In this document: positions 42,542 through 51,917 of the stretch, piece by piece
Layout: each line of letters begins with the position of its first letter
How positions within the stretch are numbered: position 1 is the stretch's first letter
Assembly: GCA_029251405.1 (NCBI GenBank)
Contig: JAQXDK010000041.1
Location: forward strand, 25,522 to 89,521
Length of the DNA stretch: 64,000 nt
Direction of reading: 5' to 3'
Source: Flavobacteriales bacterium
GTDB lineage: Bacteria; Bacteroidota; Bacteroidia; Flavobacteriales_D; Parvicellaceae
The notes under the pieces: generated by a model
Databases searched by the model: none
Told to the model about the DNA's origin: nothing
What the model saw: the letters and a program-made list of their open reading frames with translations, nothing else
Translations under genes and position numbers: made by a program

Positions 42542-44685
42542 GAACTAAATTTTTTGTATCAATTTTAACACTTTTATTTAGTATCAATTTAAATGCTCAG
42601 TCATTTAAGAAATTGTATTATGAAGCTTTGAACTTTCTTGAAGTATACGATTTTCAAGCTGCACTTCCAATTTTAAATGAGATGTATCAGTTAGATTCTA
42701 GCAATGCCAATACTTGTTTTACAATTGGTAATTGTTTAATGAACATCCCTCACAAAGAGAAGGAGGCAATACCTTATTACGAAAAGGCCATGGAGAATTT
42801 GACTGTAACCTACAGAATGTCTAATCATAAGGAAAAAAAGGCTCCCCTAGACGTAATAGAACTTTTAGGAAATGCTTATCACATGAATTATGAGTTTGAA
42901 AAAGCTATTGAAAAGTATGAGTTTTTTGAAAAATTTATTTTTGAAACGGATGTTGAGTCTAAGATGATGAATAAAAGAAAGATTAGAAGGTCAAAATTTG
43001 CTTTAGATCTTATTGATAATCCAATTAATATCAAAGTGAAACCCGTCGATGTTCTAAACACTAAGTTTTCTGAATATAGGCCATTAGTAAATGCAGAAGA
43101 CAATATTTTATACTTCACATCTAAAAGACCTGGTGGCTCTTCAGAGATAAAAGATGACCAGGGTAATTACTACGAAGATATTTACTATTCTGAAAAGAAG
43201 AATAATATCTGGTCTAAGCCGTCACTTGCAATCGGTGATCTAAATATTGACAAAAGTTCTTCAGCTTTGTATTTGTCTGCTGATGGTGAACATATTTTCA
43301 CCTCAAAAGTAAATAATGATTCTAAAATTGGACCAATAGGGAGAGGTGTTTATGAATCTTTTCATAATGGTTACAGCTGGGCAAAACCTCAATTTTTAGG
43401 AAATAATATCAACTCTGATTATTGGGAAACAGCTGCAACTTTAGACCTTTATGAAAATATTTTATTTTTTGTAAGCGATCGAGAAGGAGGATATGGAGGG
43501 AGAGATATTTGGATGGTAAAAAAACTACCGAACGGGAATTGGACAGAGCCTATAAATTTAGGAGAACCAATTAATACCGAATACGATGAAGAGTCTCCTT
43601 ATTTACACCCAGATGGAAAAACAATTTATTTCTCATCTATTGGTCATAAATCAATGGGTGGTTTTGATATCTTTAAATCAACATTAAATGAAAATTTAAC
43701 TTGGTCTTCACCAGTAAATATGGGTTATCCGATTAATACAGTAGGTGACGATCTGTTTTTCACGCCCTCTGTCAGTGGTAATCATGCTTTTTTCTCGTCT
43801 TACAGAGAGACAGGTAAAGGAGAATATGATATATACGAATTAAGTCTTTTAGACGAAGAAGAATCACATTTATCTGTTTACAAAGGGGTTGTTAAAAGTC
43901 AAAATGAAGTCGTATTAAAAGACTTGACAGTGTCTGTAATAAATGAAAAATCTTTTTCAAATTATAAAAATTATCATCCTAATGATTCTACAGGACATTT
44001 TGTATTTGTTTTACAGGCTGGTCATAATTATAACATAGAATTTAAATTTGATGACATGATTGCTTATGACACTATAAGAGTTCCAGAAGACGAATTCGGT
44101 ATTCATGAATACACTAAGATTGTAGAAATCAAAGATAAAGAGATTGTTATCTCAAAAGGGTTTGAGGTTGCAGGTTCAATTGTTAATAGCGAAGATTTAA
44201 GCCAACTGTCTAAAAATAATGAGAGCACATTACAAATTTTTGAGCCTCAAAAAAAATCTAGTGTAGAAACAGGGTTTGATAATTCTATTACTCTTATAGA
44301 AAATACTCCAGACACCTCTATTGTGGCTGTTACTAATAAAGAAAAACACATCACATTTTATGACAATGTTTATTTTAAGACAGAAAGTTCAAATATTTCT
44401 AATCACGAAAAATCCAAATTAGATCAATTAATTAAAGATTTAAAAGATAATCCAACTTGGACCATAAATTCTATAGGCCATACTGACAGCAAGGGTTCTG
44501 TTAGATACAATCAAATCTTATCGTCACTAAGATCACAGTCTGTAAAGACTTACATAACTAACAGAGGAATTAATTATAAAAGAATTCACACAATTGGAAA
44601 GGGTGAAAGTCTTCCAATTGCTGAAAATATTGATGATGTCTCAGATAGTGCTAACAGAAGAGTAGAAATTCAAATCGTTAAGTAA
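42538..44685 (+). CDS. OmpA-family protein with TPR, PD40 propeller and CRD domains (PorE-like)
   Basis: 715 residues. Signal peptide 1-21 without a lipobox Cys. TPR-like helices at about 25-165, PD40/WD40-like beta-propeller repeats at about 185-425 (Y-F-T-S-K-R-P-G-G, I-F-F-V-S-D-R-E-G-G-Y-G-G-R-D-I-W), a carboxypeptidase-regulatory-like domain at about 450-530, and a C-terminal OmpA peptidoglycan-binding domain (about 600-715) with N-S-I-G-H-T-D-S-K-G and N-R-R-V-E-I-Q-I. This domain order is that of T9SS PorE, except that PorE is a lipoprotein and this one is not. Link to peptidoglycan near the secretion machinery is inferred. Confidence 0.9.
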   Translation: MRTKFFVSILTLLFSINLNAQSFKKLYYEALNFLEVYDFQAALPILNEMYQLDSSNANTCFTIGNCLMNIPHKEKEAIPYYEKAMENLTVTYRMSNHKEKKAPLDVIELLGNAYHMNYEFEKAIEKYEFFEKFIFETDVESKMMNKRKIRRSKFALDLIDNPINIKVKPVDVLNTKFSEYRPLVNAEDNILYFTSKRPGGSSEIKDDQGNYYEDIYYSEKKNNIWSKPSLAIGDLNIDKSSSALYLSADGEHIFTSKVNNDSKIGPIGRGVYESFHNGYSWAKPQFLGNNINSDYWETAATLDLYENILFFVSDREGGYGGRDIWMVKKLPNGNWTEPINLGEPINTEYDEESPYLHPDGKTIYFSSIGHKSMGGFDIFKSTLNENLTWSSPVNMGYPINTVGDDLFFTPSVSGNHAFFSSYRETGKGEYDIYELSLLDEEESHLSVYKGVVKSQNEVVLKDLTVSVINEKSFSNYKNYHPNDSTGHFVFVLQAGHNYNIEFKFDDMIAYDTIRVPEDEFGIHEYTKIVEIKDKEIVISKGFEVAGSIVNSEDLSQLSKNNESTLQIFEPQKKSSVETGFDNSITLIENTPDTSIVAVTNKEKHITFYDNVYFKTESSNISNHEKSKLDQLIKDLKDNPTWTINSIGHTDSKGSVRYNQILSSLRSQSVKTYITNRGINYKRIHTIGKGESLPIAENIDDVSDSANRRVEIQIVK

Positions 44686-46332
44686 ATGCTTCAAAAACTA
44701 AGCATTTCTAATTATGCATTAATCTCAAGTTCTCATATTGACTTTAAAACTGATTTTACAGTAATTACAGGTGAAACTGGTGCTGGAAAGTCAATTATCT
44801 TTGGTGCAATTGAATTACTTCTAGGTTCTAGAACCTCTAATAAAGTACTTAAGGATTCTAATAAAAAATGTGTAGTTGAGGGTGTGTTTTCTCAAAACGA
44901 ACAAGTACTTAAGCAGTTAGTAAGTATGGATCTAGAGGTTAATGAGGATTTAATCATTCGTAGAGAAATTAGAAAAAATGGTAGTTCAAGGTCGTTTATC
45001 AACGATTCACCGGTCAAAATTGAGCAACTGAAAATTATGAGTCAATATATTATTGAGATTAATGGGCAACATTTAGTTCATAAAATGGGTTCGTTAACTT
45101 TTAAATACGATTTTATAGATAGTTTTATAAATCAAGAACCTATTTTATCTGATTATAAAAATGCTTATCACAAATACAAGCAATCTCTTAATAAACAAAC
45201 ATTGCTCAAAAAAAGAGTCAGTATTCTGAATGAAAAAAAAGACTTTCTTAAATTTCAAATGGATGAGTTGTCTAACTACGATATAGAAAATTGGGACGAG
45301 CAGACAATTGAAGATGAATTTAAAATAGCTTCAAATCAAGAAGAAATAAATTCTATATTAAGTAAAATTAATGACGTTTATTATAATAATAACGGTATTT
45401 TAAAGTTATTGGAAGATTTGAAAAATCATGGCTCAGATTTTTTAGCTCATGTAAGTAGCTTTACTTCATTAAATGATAGAATTAACTCGGTTAAGATTGA
45501 ATTAGAAGATATTTTTCAAGAGTTAAATTCTCAATTTAAATTAACCTCTCCAAATCAAGATAAACTTCAAGAATTAGATGAATTACTTAGGAAAATTAAC
45601 TACCTGTTGAAAAAGTTTAATGCTGTAGACTTGAACTCTTTGTTAGTTAAAAAGAAGTTAATTAATAAAGAATTATCTGAATTTGAGGACTTAGATAAAG
45701 ATTTAAATGCAGCGAATAAAGATGTCAAAAATAATGAGTTTAAGTGTCATGAGTTAGGAGAAAAACTTTTTTCAATCAGATTAAAACAAATCCCTCAAAT
45801 TGAAGAAGAGATTAATTCTATTTTAAGTAAATTATCAATGGATCATGCCGATTTTAAAATTAATTTACTTCATAATAACGATATTACCTTCAACGGAACC
45901 GATGATATTGATTTACTAATTGCCGTAAATAATACGAATAACTTTTATCCATTGCATAAATTTTCATCTGGTGGCGAGTTGTCAAGAGTCGCTCTTGCAA
46001 TGAAATACATCACTTCTTCCTACAACAGTATCCCCACGCTGATATTTGACGAAATTGATTCAGGAATAAGTGGTAAAGTTGCTTCTGAAGTAGGTAAGTT
46101 GCTAAAAGAGATCTCTACAAATACACAAGTAATAAATATAACTCACTTGCCTCAAGTTGCAGCTATTGCAAATCACCACTTAAACGTAAATAAAACCAAT
46201 ATATCTGGAGAAATGGTATCTGATATAAATTATTTAATTAAAAAAGATAGGATTCAAGTATTGGCAAAAATGCTAGGGGGTGATAAAACAGGAAAGGCTG
46301 CATTAAATAACGCTCTTGAACTACTTAATTAA
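44686..46332 (+). CDS. recN: DNA repair protein RecN
   Basis: 548 residues. SMC-like ATPase: Walker A V-I-T-G-E-T-G-A-G-K-S-I, the family L-S-I-x-N-Y-A-L-I-x-x start, Q-H-L-V-H-K-M, a long coiled-coil middle, signature F-S-S-G-G-E-L-S-R-V-A-L-A-M, and Walker B L-I-F-D-E-I-D-S-G-I-S-G with the H in T-H-L-P-Q-V-A-A. Acts in double-strand break repair. It starts directly after the OmpA-like gene; the 3' end overlaps lolA by 4 bp, convergent. Confidence 0.97.
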   Translation: MLQKLSISNYALISSSHIDFKTDFTVITGETGAGKSIIFGAIELLLGSRTSNKVLKDSNKKCVVEGVFSQNEQVLKQLVSMDLEVNEDLIIRREIRKNGSSRSFINDSPVKIEQLKIMSQYIIEINGQHLVHKMGSLTFKYDFIDSFINQEPILSDYKNAYHKYKQSLNKQTLLKKRVSILNEKKDFLKFQMDELSNYDIENWDEQTIEDEFKIASNQEEINSILSKINDVYYNNNGILKLLEDLKNHGSDFLAHVSSFTSLNDRINSVKIELEDIFQELNSQFKLTSPNQDKLQELDELLRKINYLLKKFNAVDLNSLLVKKKLINKELSEFEDLDKDLNAANKDVKNNEFKCHELGEKLFSIRLKQIPQIEEEINSILSKLSMDHADFKINLLHNNDITFNGTDDIDLLIAVNNTNNFYPLHKFSSGGELSRVALAMKYITSSYNSIPTLIFDEIDSGISGKVASEVGKLLKEISTNTQVINITHLPQVAAIANHHLNVNKTNISGEMVSDINYLIKKDRIQVLAKMLGGDKTGKAALNNALELLN

Positions 46333-46988
46333 CGATTGTCAATTTCGTCTACATCAACATATTTACTTTTTTGCCATAAAAACTGATTGGGAAGTATCTT
46401 AGAATTTGCAGCAAGTGAATTGATGTTTATTTTAATGGTCACTCCATCTTTTGTTTTAATGGATGCTTCTTTAATGGTTTTTTTAGTTTCATTTACCTCC
46501 ATTATTACTGTATGGTAATTACTTTCACTAGGGTTGGATGGGAACAATTTAATTTTATGTAATAAATCGTTATTTAATTTCTCATTACTAATGTACTTAA
46601 ATTTAAATCCGTCTTCCCAAATACTGAATACTTCACTAGGGTTAATAGTGTTGTCTAAATCTTCTAAAAGGTCGATGTAACACTCGTTGTCTTCAATTAT
46701 ATAAGTCCAAACGTTTACACCATCAGAAATAACTTCTCTTTCATTAGTTTTATAGTAAAACTTCCCTTCTTGTATTAGTGCATAACCATTTTGACTTTCA
46801 TTAAAATCTTCACTTATAATTTCTAGTTTAAAATTGAATTTAGTAGAAGTATTATTTTCTATTGAATTACTTATTTTTTGCAATATATTTTTACACTTTT
46901 CTTGATCAGAGTCTACTTGAGCAAACACTGATAATGTTAAAAAATTAATTAATAAAATTATTAAGCAAGTTCCTTTTTTTAAATTCAT
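46329..46988 (-). CDS. lolA: LolA-like outer-membrane lipoprotein carrier
   Basis: 219 residues. Signal peptide about 1-23 (ending V-F-A-Q) and a LolA-type half-barrel pattern: an initial helix with Q-K-I-S-N-S-I, F-N-F-K-L-E-I-I, G-Y-A-L-I-Q-E-G-K-F-Y-Y, D-G-V-N-V-W-T-Y, and N-P-S-E-V-F. Chaperones lipoproteins across the periplasm. Directly downstream of ftsK with a 4-bp overlap, the arrangement usual in flavobacteria. Confidence 0.88.
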   Translation of the reverse strand: MNLKKGTCLIILLINFLTLSVFAQVDSDQEKCKNILQKISNSIENNTSTKFNFKLEIISEDFNESQNGYALIQEGKFYYKTNEREVISDGVNVWTYIIEDNECYIDLLEDLDNTINPSEVFSIWEDGFKFKYISNEKLNNDLLHKIKLFPSNPSESNYHTVIMEVNETKKTIKEASIKTKDGVTIKININSLAANSKILPNQFLWQKSKYVDVDEIDNR

Positions 46989-49447
46989 AATTTCCCTTTT
47001 TCTCTAAGATTACTCAAAAACTGTTCCAAAGCTAAAACATCGGGTATAAGTACTTCTCTAGCTTTACTTCCTCTATGCGGTCCTAGTAAACCAGTTGCTT
47101 CTAATTGGTCCACTATTCTACCAGCTCTATTATATCCAAGTTTTAATTTTCTCTGAAGCAGTGAGGCCGATCCTTGTTGATGGTTAACGATAACTTCAGC
47201 AGCATCTTCAAATAAGCTATCTAAATCATCATCGAGTTCTTTTAACTCACTAGCTTCATCAATATATTCAGGAAGTAAGAAAGCATTTGGATAACCTCTT
47301 TGTGTTCCAATAAAATCAGCAATTTTATCTACCTCTGGAGTATCAACAAATCCACATTGCAATCTTATTAATTCATTTCCGGGTGAAAATAGCATATCTC
47401 CTCGACCTATTAATTGATCTGCACCACCTGCATCTAAAATTGTTCTTGAATCTATTTTAGAAGTAACTCTAAAAGCAATTCTTGCAGGGAAATTTGCCTT
47501 AATTGTTCCAGTAATGACGTTAACTGATGGTCTTTGCGTAGCAATTATTAGATGAATACCAACTGCTCTTGCTAATTGGGCTATTCTTGCCACGGGTGTT
47601 TCTACTTCTTTTCCTGCAGTCATTATAAGATCTGCAAATTCATCAATAACAAGAACTATATAAGGCATGTATTTATGACCTTTTTCTGGATTAAGTTTTC
47701 TTTGTATAAACTTGTGATTATATTCTTTTATGGTTCTCACCATAGCTTCTTTTAAAAGCTCATATCTTGCTTCCATTTCAACACATAAACTGTTTAATGT
47801 ATTGACTACTTTGGTAGTGTCTGTTATTATAGCTTCTTCCTCATCTGGAAGTTTGGCTAAGAAATGTCGTTCAATTTTATTATAAATAGTAAGTTCTACT
47901 TTTTTGGGATCTATAAGAACAAATTTTACTTGAGAAGGGTGTTTCTTATAAAGAATTGAAACTAATATGGCATTAAGTCCTACAGATTTCCCTTGTCCAG
48001 TAGCTCCAGCCATGAGCAGGTGAGGCATACGTGTTAGGTCGGTAATTAAAGATTCATTAGATATGGTTTTACCTAATGCAATAGGTAATTCCATAGTAGA
48101 GTTTTGGAATTTATCAGATGCAATAAGGGACTTCATTGCAACTATTTCTGGTTTTGAATTGGGAACTTCAATACCTACAGTTCCTTTTCCTGGCATTGGA
48201 GCAATAATTCTTATTCCTAGGGCAGCTAAACTTAGAGCAATATCATCCTCAAGATTTTTTATTTTAGAAATACGGACTCCAGGAGCAGGAATTATTTCAT
48301 ATAAAGTCACTGTTGGACCTATAGTAGCTTTTATTTTAGAGATGTTTATCTTATAGTTGAGAAGAGTTTCAATAATTTTGTTTTTATTGGCTTCGAGTTC
48401 ATCTTTGTCAACCGATATATTCCCACTTCCGTGTTCTTCCATTAAATCAATATTTGGAAGTTTATAGTCAGATAAGTCTAATTTAGGATCGTACGGTCCA
48501 AATTCTTTTACTTTACTATCTATATCTTTTTTTGAAAGTTCAGTTTCAGAGGCTCCGACCTGTACAGCTAAGTCTACTTCACTCTCAACTTCAGTTTCAG
48601 GTTCTTTTTTAGCTACTGGATCATTATTTGGTATGTTAATTTCCAACTCACTTGTAAGAGGATCTTCAGTTTCATTTTTAATATTTGGATCTTCTTGCTT
48701 TAGAACGACTTCATTGACGTCTATATTTTCAATTGTAGCAGTTTCAGTTTTTTCAAAAACATTTGAAAATCCGTTATCATCAACTTTCTTTTCAAAAAAC
48801 TTTTTGGAGATCTTATTAAAAAAATTAACAAGCCAACTTAGTGAAGGGTTGAATAATAAAATCACAGCTGTTGTAGCGAAGAAAAAAATAAATACACCTG
48901 TTCCAATTTGTCCAAGAACGCCAACCAGCCAATTATTTATTATTCGTCCATATAATCCGCTCATGAAATCCAAATTAGAGGATTGGAATACGAATCCTAG
49001 AAACATACATGTCCAAACTAAAGTTATAAAACTTACTTTTAATGTTTTTACTATTGGGAGTAATTCGTGTTTAAATAAAGCTTTAAAACCAATAATAAAT
49101 AAAATAAAAGCAAAAATATAAGATGAAATACCGTACCAAATTTTCATGAATTTGTGAGCAGTATAAGCTCCGAATTTACCAAGCCAATTATGAATTTGAC
49201 TTTCATCCCCGTTAAATACAAAACTAAGAGATTTACCATCAATGATACTTAGATCGTATTTCCACGTAAATAGGTAAGAGGTAAATGCAAAGAATAAGTA
49301 GGTAGAAAGTAACAATAAGAATAATCCAGAAGTTTTATGGAATCTTTCATCTGAGAAAAAAGACTTAATACCTGAAAAATAATCTTTACTATTTTTCTTT
49401 TTTTTTGTATTAAACTGAAAATTTTTATATTGATTTTTTGAGTTCAT
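46985..49447 (-). CDS. ftsK: DNA translocase FtsK
   Basis: 820 residues. Four N-terminal membrane helices (to about residue 205), an acidic linker rich in Glu/Val/Asn (about 215-335), then the FtsK motor: beta domain K-A-T-I-G-P-T-V-T-L-Y-E, Walker A M-A-G-A-T-G-Q-G-K-S-V, Walker B Y-I-V-L-V-I-D-E-F-A-D-L, and the C-terminal winged-helix gamma domain with A-S-L-L-Q-R-K-L-K-L-G-Y-N-R-A-G. It resolves and segregates chromosomes at division. A -7 box (49462-49469) lies 14 nt upstream. Confidence 0.98.
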   Translation of the reverse strand: MNSKNQYKNFQFNTKKKKNSKDYFSGIKSFFSDERFHKTSGLFLLLLSTYLFFAFTSYLFTWKYDLSIIDGKSLSFVFNGDESQIHNWLGKFGAYTAHKFMKIWYGISSYIFAFILFIIGFKALFKHELLPIVKTLKVSFITLVWTCMFLGFVFQSSNLDFMSGLYGRIINNWLVGVLGQIGTGVFIFFFATTAVILLFNPSLSWLVNFFNKISKKFFEKKVDDNGFSNVFEKTETATIENIDVNEVVLKQEDPNIKNETEDPLTSELEINIPNNDPVAKKEPETEVESEVDLAVQVGASETELSKKDIDSKVKEFGPYDPKLDLSDYKLPNIDLMEEHGSGNISVDKDELEANKNKIIETLLNYKINISKIKATIGPTVTLYEIIPAPGVRISKIKNLEDDIALSLAALGIRIIAPMPGKGTVGIEVPNSKPEIVAMKSLIASDKFQNSTMELPIALGKTISNESLITDLTRMPHLLMAGATGQGKSVGLNAILVSILYKKHPSQVKFVLIDPKKVELTIYNKIERHFLAKLPDEEEAIITDTTKVVNTLNSLCVEMEARYELLKEAMVRTIKEYNHKFIQRKLNPEKGHKYMPYIVLVIDEFADLIMTAGKEVETPVARIAQLARAVGIHLIIATQRPSVNVITGTIKANFPARIAFRVTSKIDSRTILDAGGADQLIGRGDMLFSPGNELIRLQCGFVDTPEVDKIADFIGTQRGYPNAFLLPEYIDEASELKELDDDLDSLFEDAAEVIVNHQQGSASLLQRKLKLGYNRAGRIVDQLEATGLLGPHRGSKAREVLIPDVLALEQFLSNLREKGKL

Positions 49448-49461
49448 CTTGTTTATATAAC

Positions 49462-49469
49462 CAAAATTA
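49462..49469 (-). promoter_or_regulatory. -7 element of the ftsK-lolA operon
   Basis: Minus-strand TAATTTTG, perfect TAnnTTTG, 14 nt before the ftsK ATG. The -33 TTG is not seen at ideal distance. Confidence 0.45.
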
Positions 49470-49531
49470 AACTAAACAGAATTCTTAATACATCTAAACC
49501 AAATGTATTCTTAACGACTCTTTGTTAGGAA

Positions 49532-50137
49532 TTATTGAGTCATTAATTCTTGAAATTCCTTCATGGTATAAATAGATGTGTTTTTATCAATTTCAAACAG
49601 TATTGGATCAACAATGGTGTCATTAATTTCAGTAGCGATGTAGGAGGAGATGAATTTTGGAGAAATTATTTCATAATAAAGCGGAAAACCGTTTAGATTT
49701 TTAAAGTTATTGTTGTAAGACTTGCTGATCTGTTTTGTATAATAAATAGTTGAAGTTGAGTTTTCTTCATTTATAATGGCTTTGAAACAATTAAAGTCTA
49801 AAATTTTCTTTTTGTTTTGAGAATAAGATATTTTTTCAATCCCGTTAGGATCTTCATTAATAACAATGCCAAATTTCTTGTCCATTAGTTGAATCAAAAG
49901 CATGTGCTTTTTAGTGAGCGTGTCAATTAACGTACTTTGAATACCTATTCTTGTATGCTGGTCTACTCTTGCCATTTCTCCTGAAATATAAAAATCCATT
50001 TTTGATGGCATTAATTTATTTTCTAGTGAGGAATCTAAGTATTCATGTTTAATTTCATAGGTAATAACACCTTCAAATCCTTGGCCATAGCAATTAAAGG
50101 AGAGTACAACTAGTAAAATTTGAATCAGCCTAATCAA
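49532..50137 (-). CDS. Secreted DUF4412/GLPGLI-like protein
   Basis: 201 residues. Signal peptide 1-18 (ends N-C-Y-G-Q), then F-E-G-V-I-T-Y-E-I-K-H-E-Y and K-M-D-F-Y-I-S-G-x-M-A-R-V, with L-I-Q-L-M-D-K-K and C-F-K-A-I-I; these resemble the DUF4412/GLPGLI families that bind or shape envelope ligands. It overlaps the upstream lipoprotein gene by 8 bp and shares with it a short repeating pattern (G-x-I-x-Y-(E/D)-I, P-x-K-M). Function unknown. Confidence 0.65.
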   Translation of the reverse strand: MIRLIQILLVVLSFNCYGQGFEGVITYEIKHEYLDSSLENKLMPSKMDFYISGEMARVDQHTRIGIQSTLIDTLTKKHMLLIQLMDKKFGIVINEDPNGIEKISYSQNKKKILDFNCFKAIINEENSTSTIYYTKQISKSYNNNFKNLNGFPLYYEIISPKFISSYIATEINDTIVDPILFEIDKNTSIYTMKEFQELMTQ

Positions 50138-50831
50138 TACACTTAAAAATTGACAACATGGATTTTATCTCGGTTAAATACTTTTTAGTTTCTAAGAAAA
50201 GGTAATCTTTACCAAGCATATTGAAGTTTTTGTTAGTAAAATCGTTTGATATTTGGGTAGCATTGAAGTGCATTTCCATTCCATATTGTTCAATACTGTA
50301 TTCTAATAATACTTTTTCAATTTCATGAAATGGGGTGCACCAATTTACATCCTTTATTTCAATATTTTGAGCAATCTTTATTTTGTATATAGAATCATTT
50401 TTAAGTGACTGGACTTCTAATTCTTTACACTCAACTCCTAAGTAATTAAAAATAATATTTTCAGATTCGAATATTTCATATTTAGGTAAATTGTCGAGCA
50501 AATAATAAATTGAATTGGAATCTAAAGAAGTATATTTTTTATTATTCCCTAATCCGAAAATTAGCTTTACATTTTTAATGTTACAATCGTTAACCAGCCC
50601 CAAAATAGATCCTTTTGTAGGGAAAATAAATTCATTTTTGTATTGATTTTCATTAAAGGTCATTATCATTTTTTTAGGTAATAAAAAAAGTAACGATTCA
50701 TGATTTTTTTCAAGACATGGATAAGTAATATCATACTCAATTCTCCCTGAATTAAATTTGTTATCTCCATTTTTGCATGTAACCAATGTTAAGCTTGAAA
50801 TAAATAAGACGAGTATTTTAAATTTACGCAC
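50130..50831 (-). CDS. DUF4412/GLPGLI-like lipoprotein
   Basis: 233 residues with lipobox L-V-T-C (Cys19). The mature part starts S-G-R-I-E-Y-D-I-T-Y and has L-L-P-K-K-M-I-M-T-F and Y-L-G-V-E-C-K-E-L, paralleling the downstream gene, so the two are probably diverged paralogues. A pair of Cys residues (Y-P-C, N-D-C, W-C) might form disulfides. It is the first gene of the pair; no known binding partner. Confidence 0.65.
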   Translation of the reverse strand: MRKFKILVLFISSLTLVTCKNGDNKFNSGRIEYDITYPCLEKNHESLLFLLPKKMIMTFNENQYKNEFIFPTKGSILGLVNDCNIKNVKLIFGLGNNKKYTSLDSNSIYYLLDNLPKYEIFESENIIFNYLGVECKELEVQSLKNDSIYKIKIAQNIEIKDVNWCTPFHEIEKVLLEYSIEQYGMEMHFNATQISNDFTNKNFNMLGKDYLFLETKKYLTEIKSMLSIFKCID

Positions 50832-50873
50832 TATATGGTATTAAATAATGTCGTGAATATAAAAGATTTTTAT

Positions 50874-51848
50874 TTAATAAAAATTAAAAAAGCTGTTGAA
50901 TTTTGTGTTAATAGGTGGGGTAAATTGTTTTTCACTAATTGCACAAATAATTATTTTTTTACTTTCATTTTTTAATAATTCTTCTGACTCTATTTTTTGT
51001 TTGTAAATAAAATGTCCAATTTTATTTTTGTTGTTACTTATCCATAGAAATTGTTTTCTGTTTTTTAAAAGTTCTTCTGCAATTTTTTTTCCCTTTCTAC
51101 CTGCTCCCCACAAAACAAGATCTCTTTTCTGTTTCCACTCAAATTCTATGAAATATTTAAGTTTTAAAGTTATAAAGTTTTCAAACTGATAAATTTTACT
51201 GTTTCTTGACGTTCTTTTAGGGTGGTCTCTCCATAAATGTACAATACTACTAGTCGCCGTTAGTTTAATACCTGAATAAAACACTTTAAATGCAAAATGG
51301 TAGTCTTCAGGGTATATCAGGTCTTGGAAGCCGTTAATTTTTTCGAAATGTTTTTGCTCCATCATCCATGCTGAAGAAGGGATGGTACATTCTTTATATA
51401 ATTCTTCAAAGTTGTTTGTATTGGACGTTAAAGTATTTAGCCATTCAGCATAATTCAAATAACCACTTCCCATATCTTTGTTACTTGAAAAATAAGATAC
51501 TTTACCAACAGCAATGTAAGCATCTTTTTTTTCTAGAAGTTTATTTCTTAAATCTTCGATTTTCGTTTCAGACATAAGATCGTCTGCATCCATTCTAGTA
51601 ATAAATTTTCCTTTAGCTAATTTAGATCCTGTGTTCAAGGCATCAATTATCCCAATTCCTTCATTTTCTAAAACTTTAATCCTTTGATCTCTTAATTTGA
51701 ATTTATTGGCTATCTCGAGTGAATTATCGATCGATCCATCATTAATCAAAATTATTTGCAAATTGTTGTAGCTCTGATTTAAAACAGAATTTAAACAATC
51801 TTCAAAATAGGGCATTGGGTTTTTAAATGGGATAATTACACTTACCAA
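50874..51848 (-). CDS. Glycosyltransferase family 2
   Basis: 324 residues. Classic GT-A start V-S-V-I-I-P-F-K-N, N-D-G-S-I-D-N-S, the D-x-D region in R-M-D-A-D-D, and W-M-M-E; the middle W-R-D-H-P-K-R-T is also typical. An additional C-terminal stretch with a V-L-W-G-A-G-R-K-G-K motif resembles a methyltransferase-like or Rossmann tail. The start is TTG at 51848. Stands alone on the minus strand, divergent from ffh. Confidence 0.88.
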   Translation of the reverse strand: MVSVIIPFKNPMPYFEDCLNSVLNQSYNNLQIILINDGSIDNSLEIANKFKLRDQRIKVLENEGIGIIDALNTGSKLAKGKFITRMDADDLMSETKIEDLRNKLLEKKDAYIAVGKVSYFSSNKDMGSGYLNYAEWLNTLTSNTNNFEELYKECTIPSSAWMMEQKHFEKINGFQDLIYPEDYHFAFKVFYSGIKLTATSSIVHLWRDHPKRTSRNSKIYQFENFITLKLKYFIEFEWKQKRDLVLWGAGRKGKKIAEELLKNRKQFLWISNNKNKIGHFIYKQKIESEELLKNESKKIIICAISEKQFTPPINTKFNSFFNFY

Positions 51849-51890
51849 AATATTTTCAATTAAAAGTTAACCGTTACAAATATTCATCTT

Positions 51891-51898
51891 TATATTTG
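51891..51898 (+). promoter_or_regulatory. -7 element of ffh
   Basis: TATATTTG, perfect TAnnTTTG, 19 nt before the ffh ATG. No ideal -33 TTG is visible. Confidence 0.5.
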
Positions 51899-51917
51899 TT
51901 TTTGAAAGAATAAAAAT

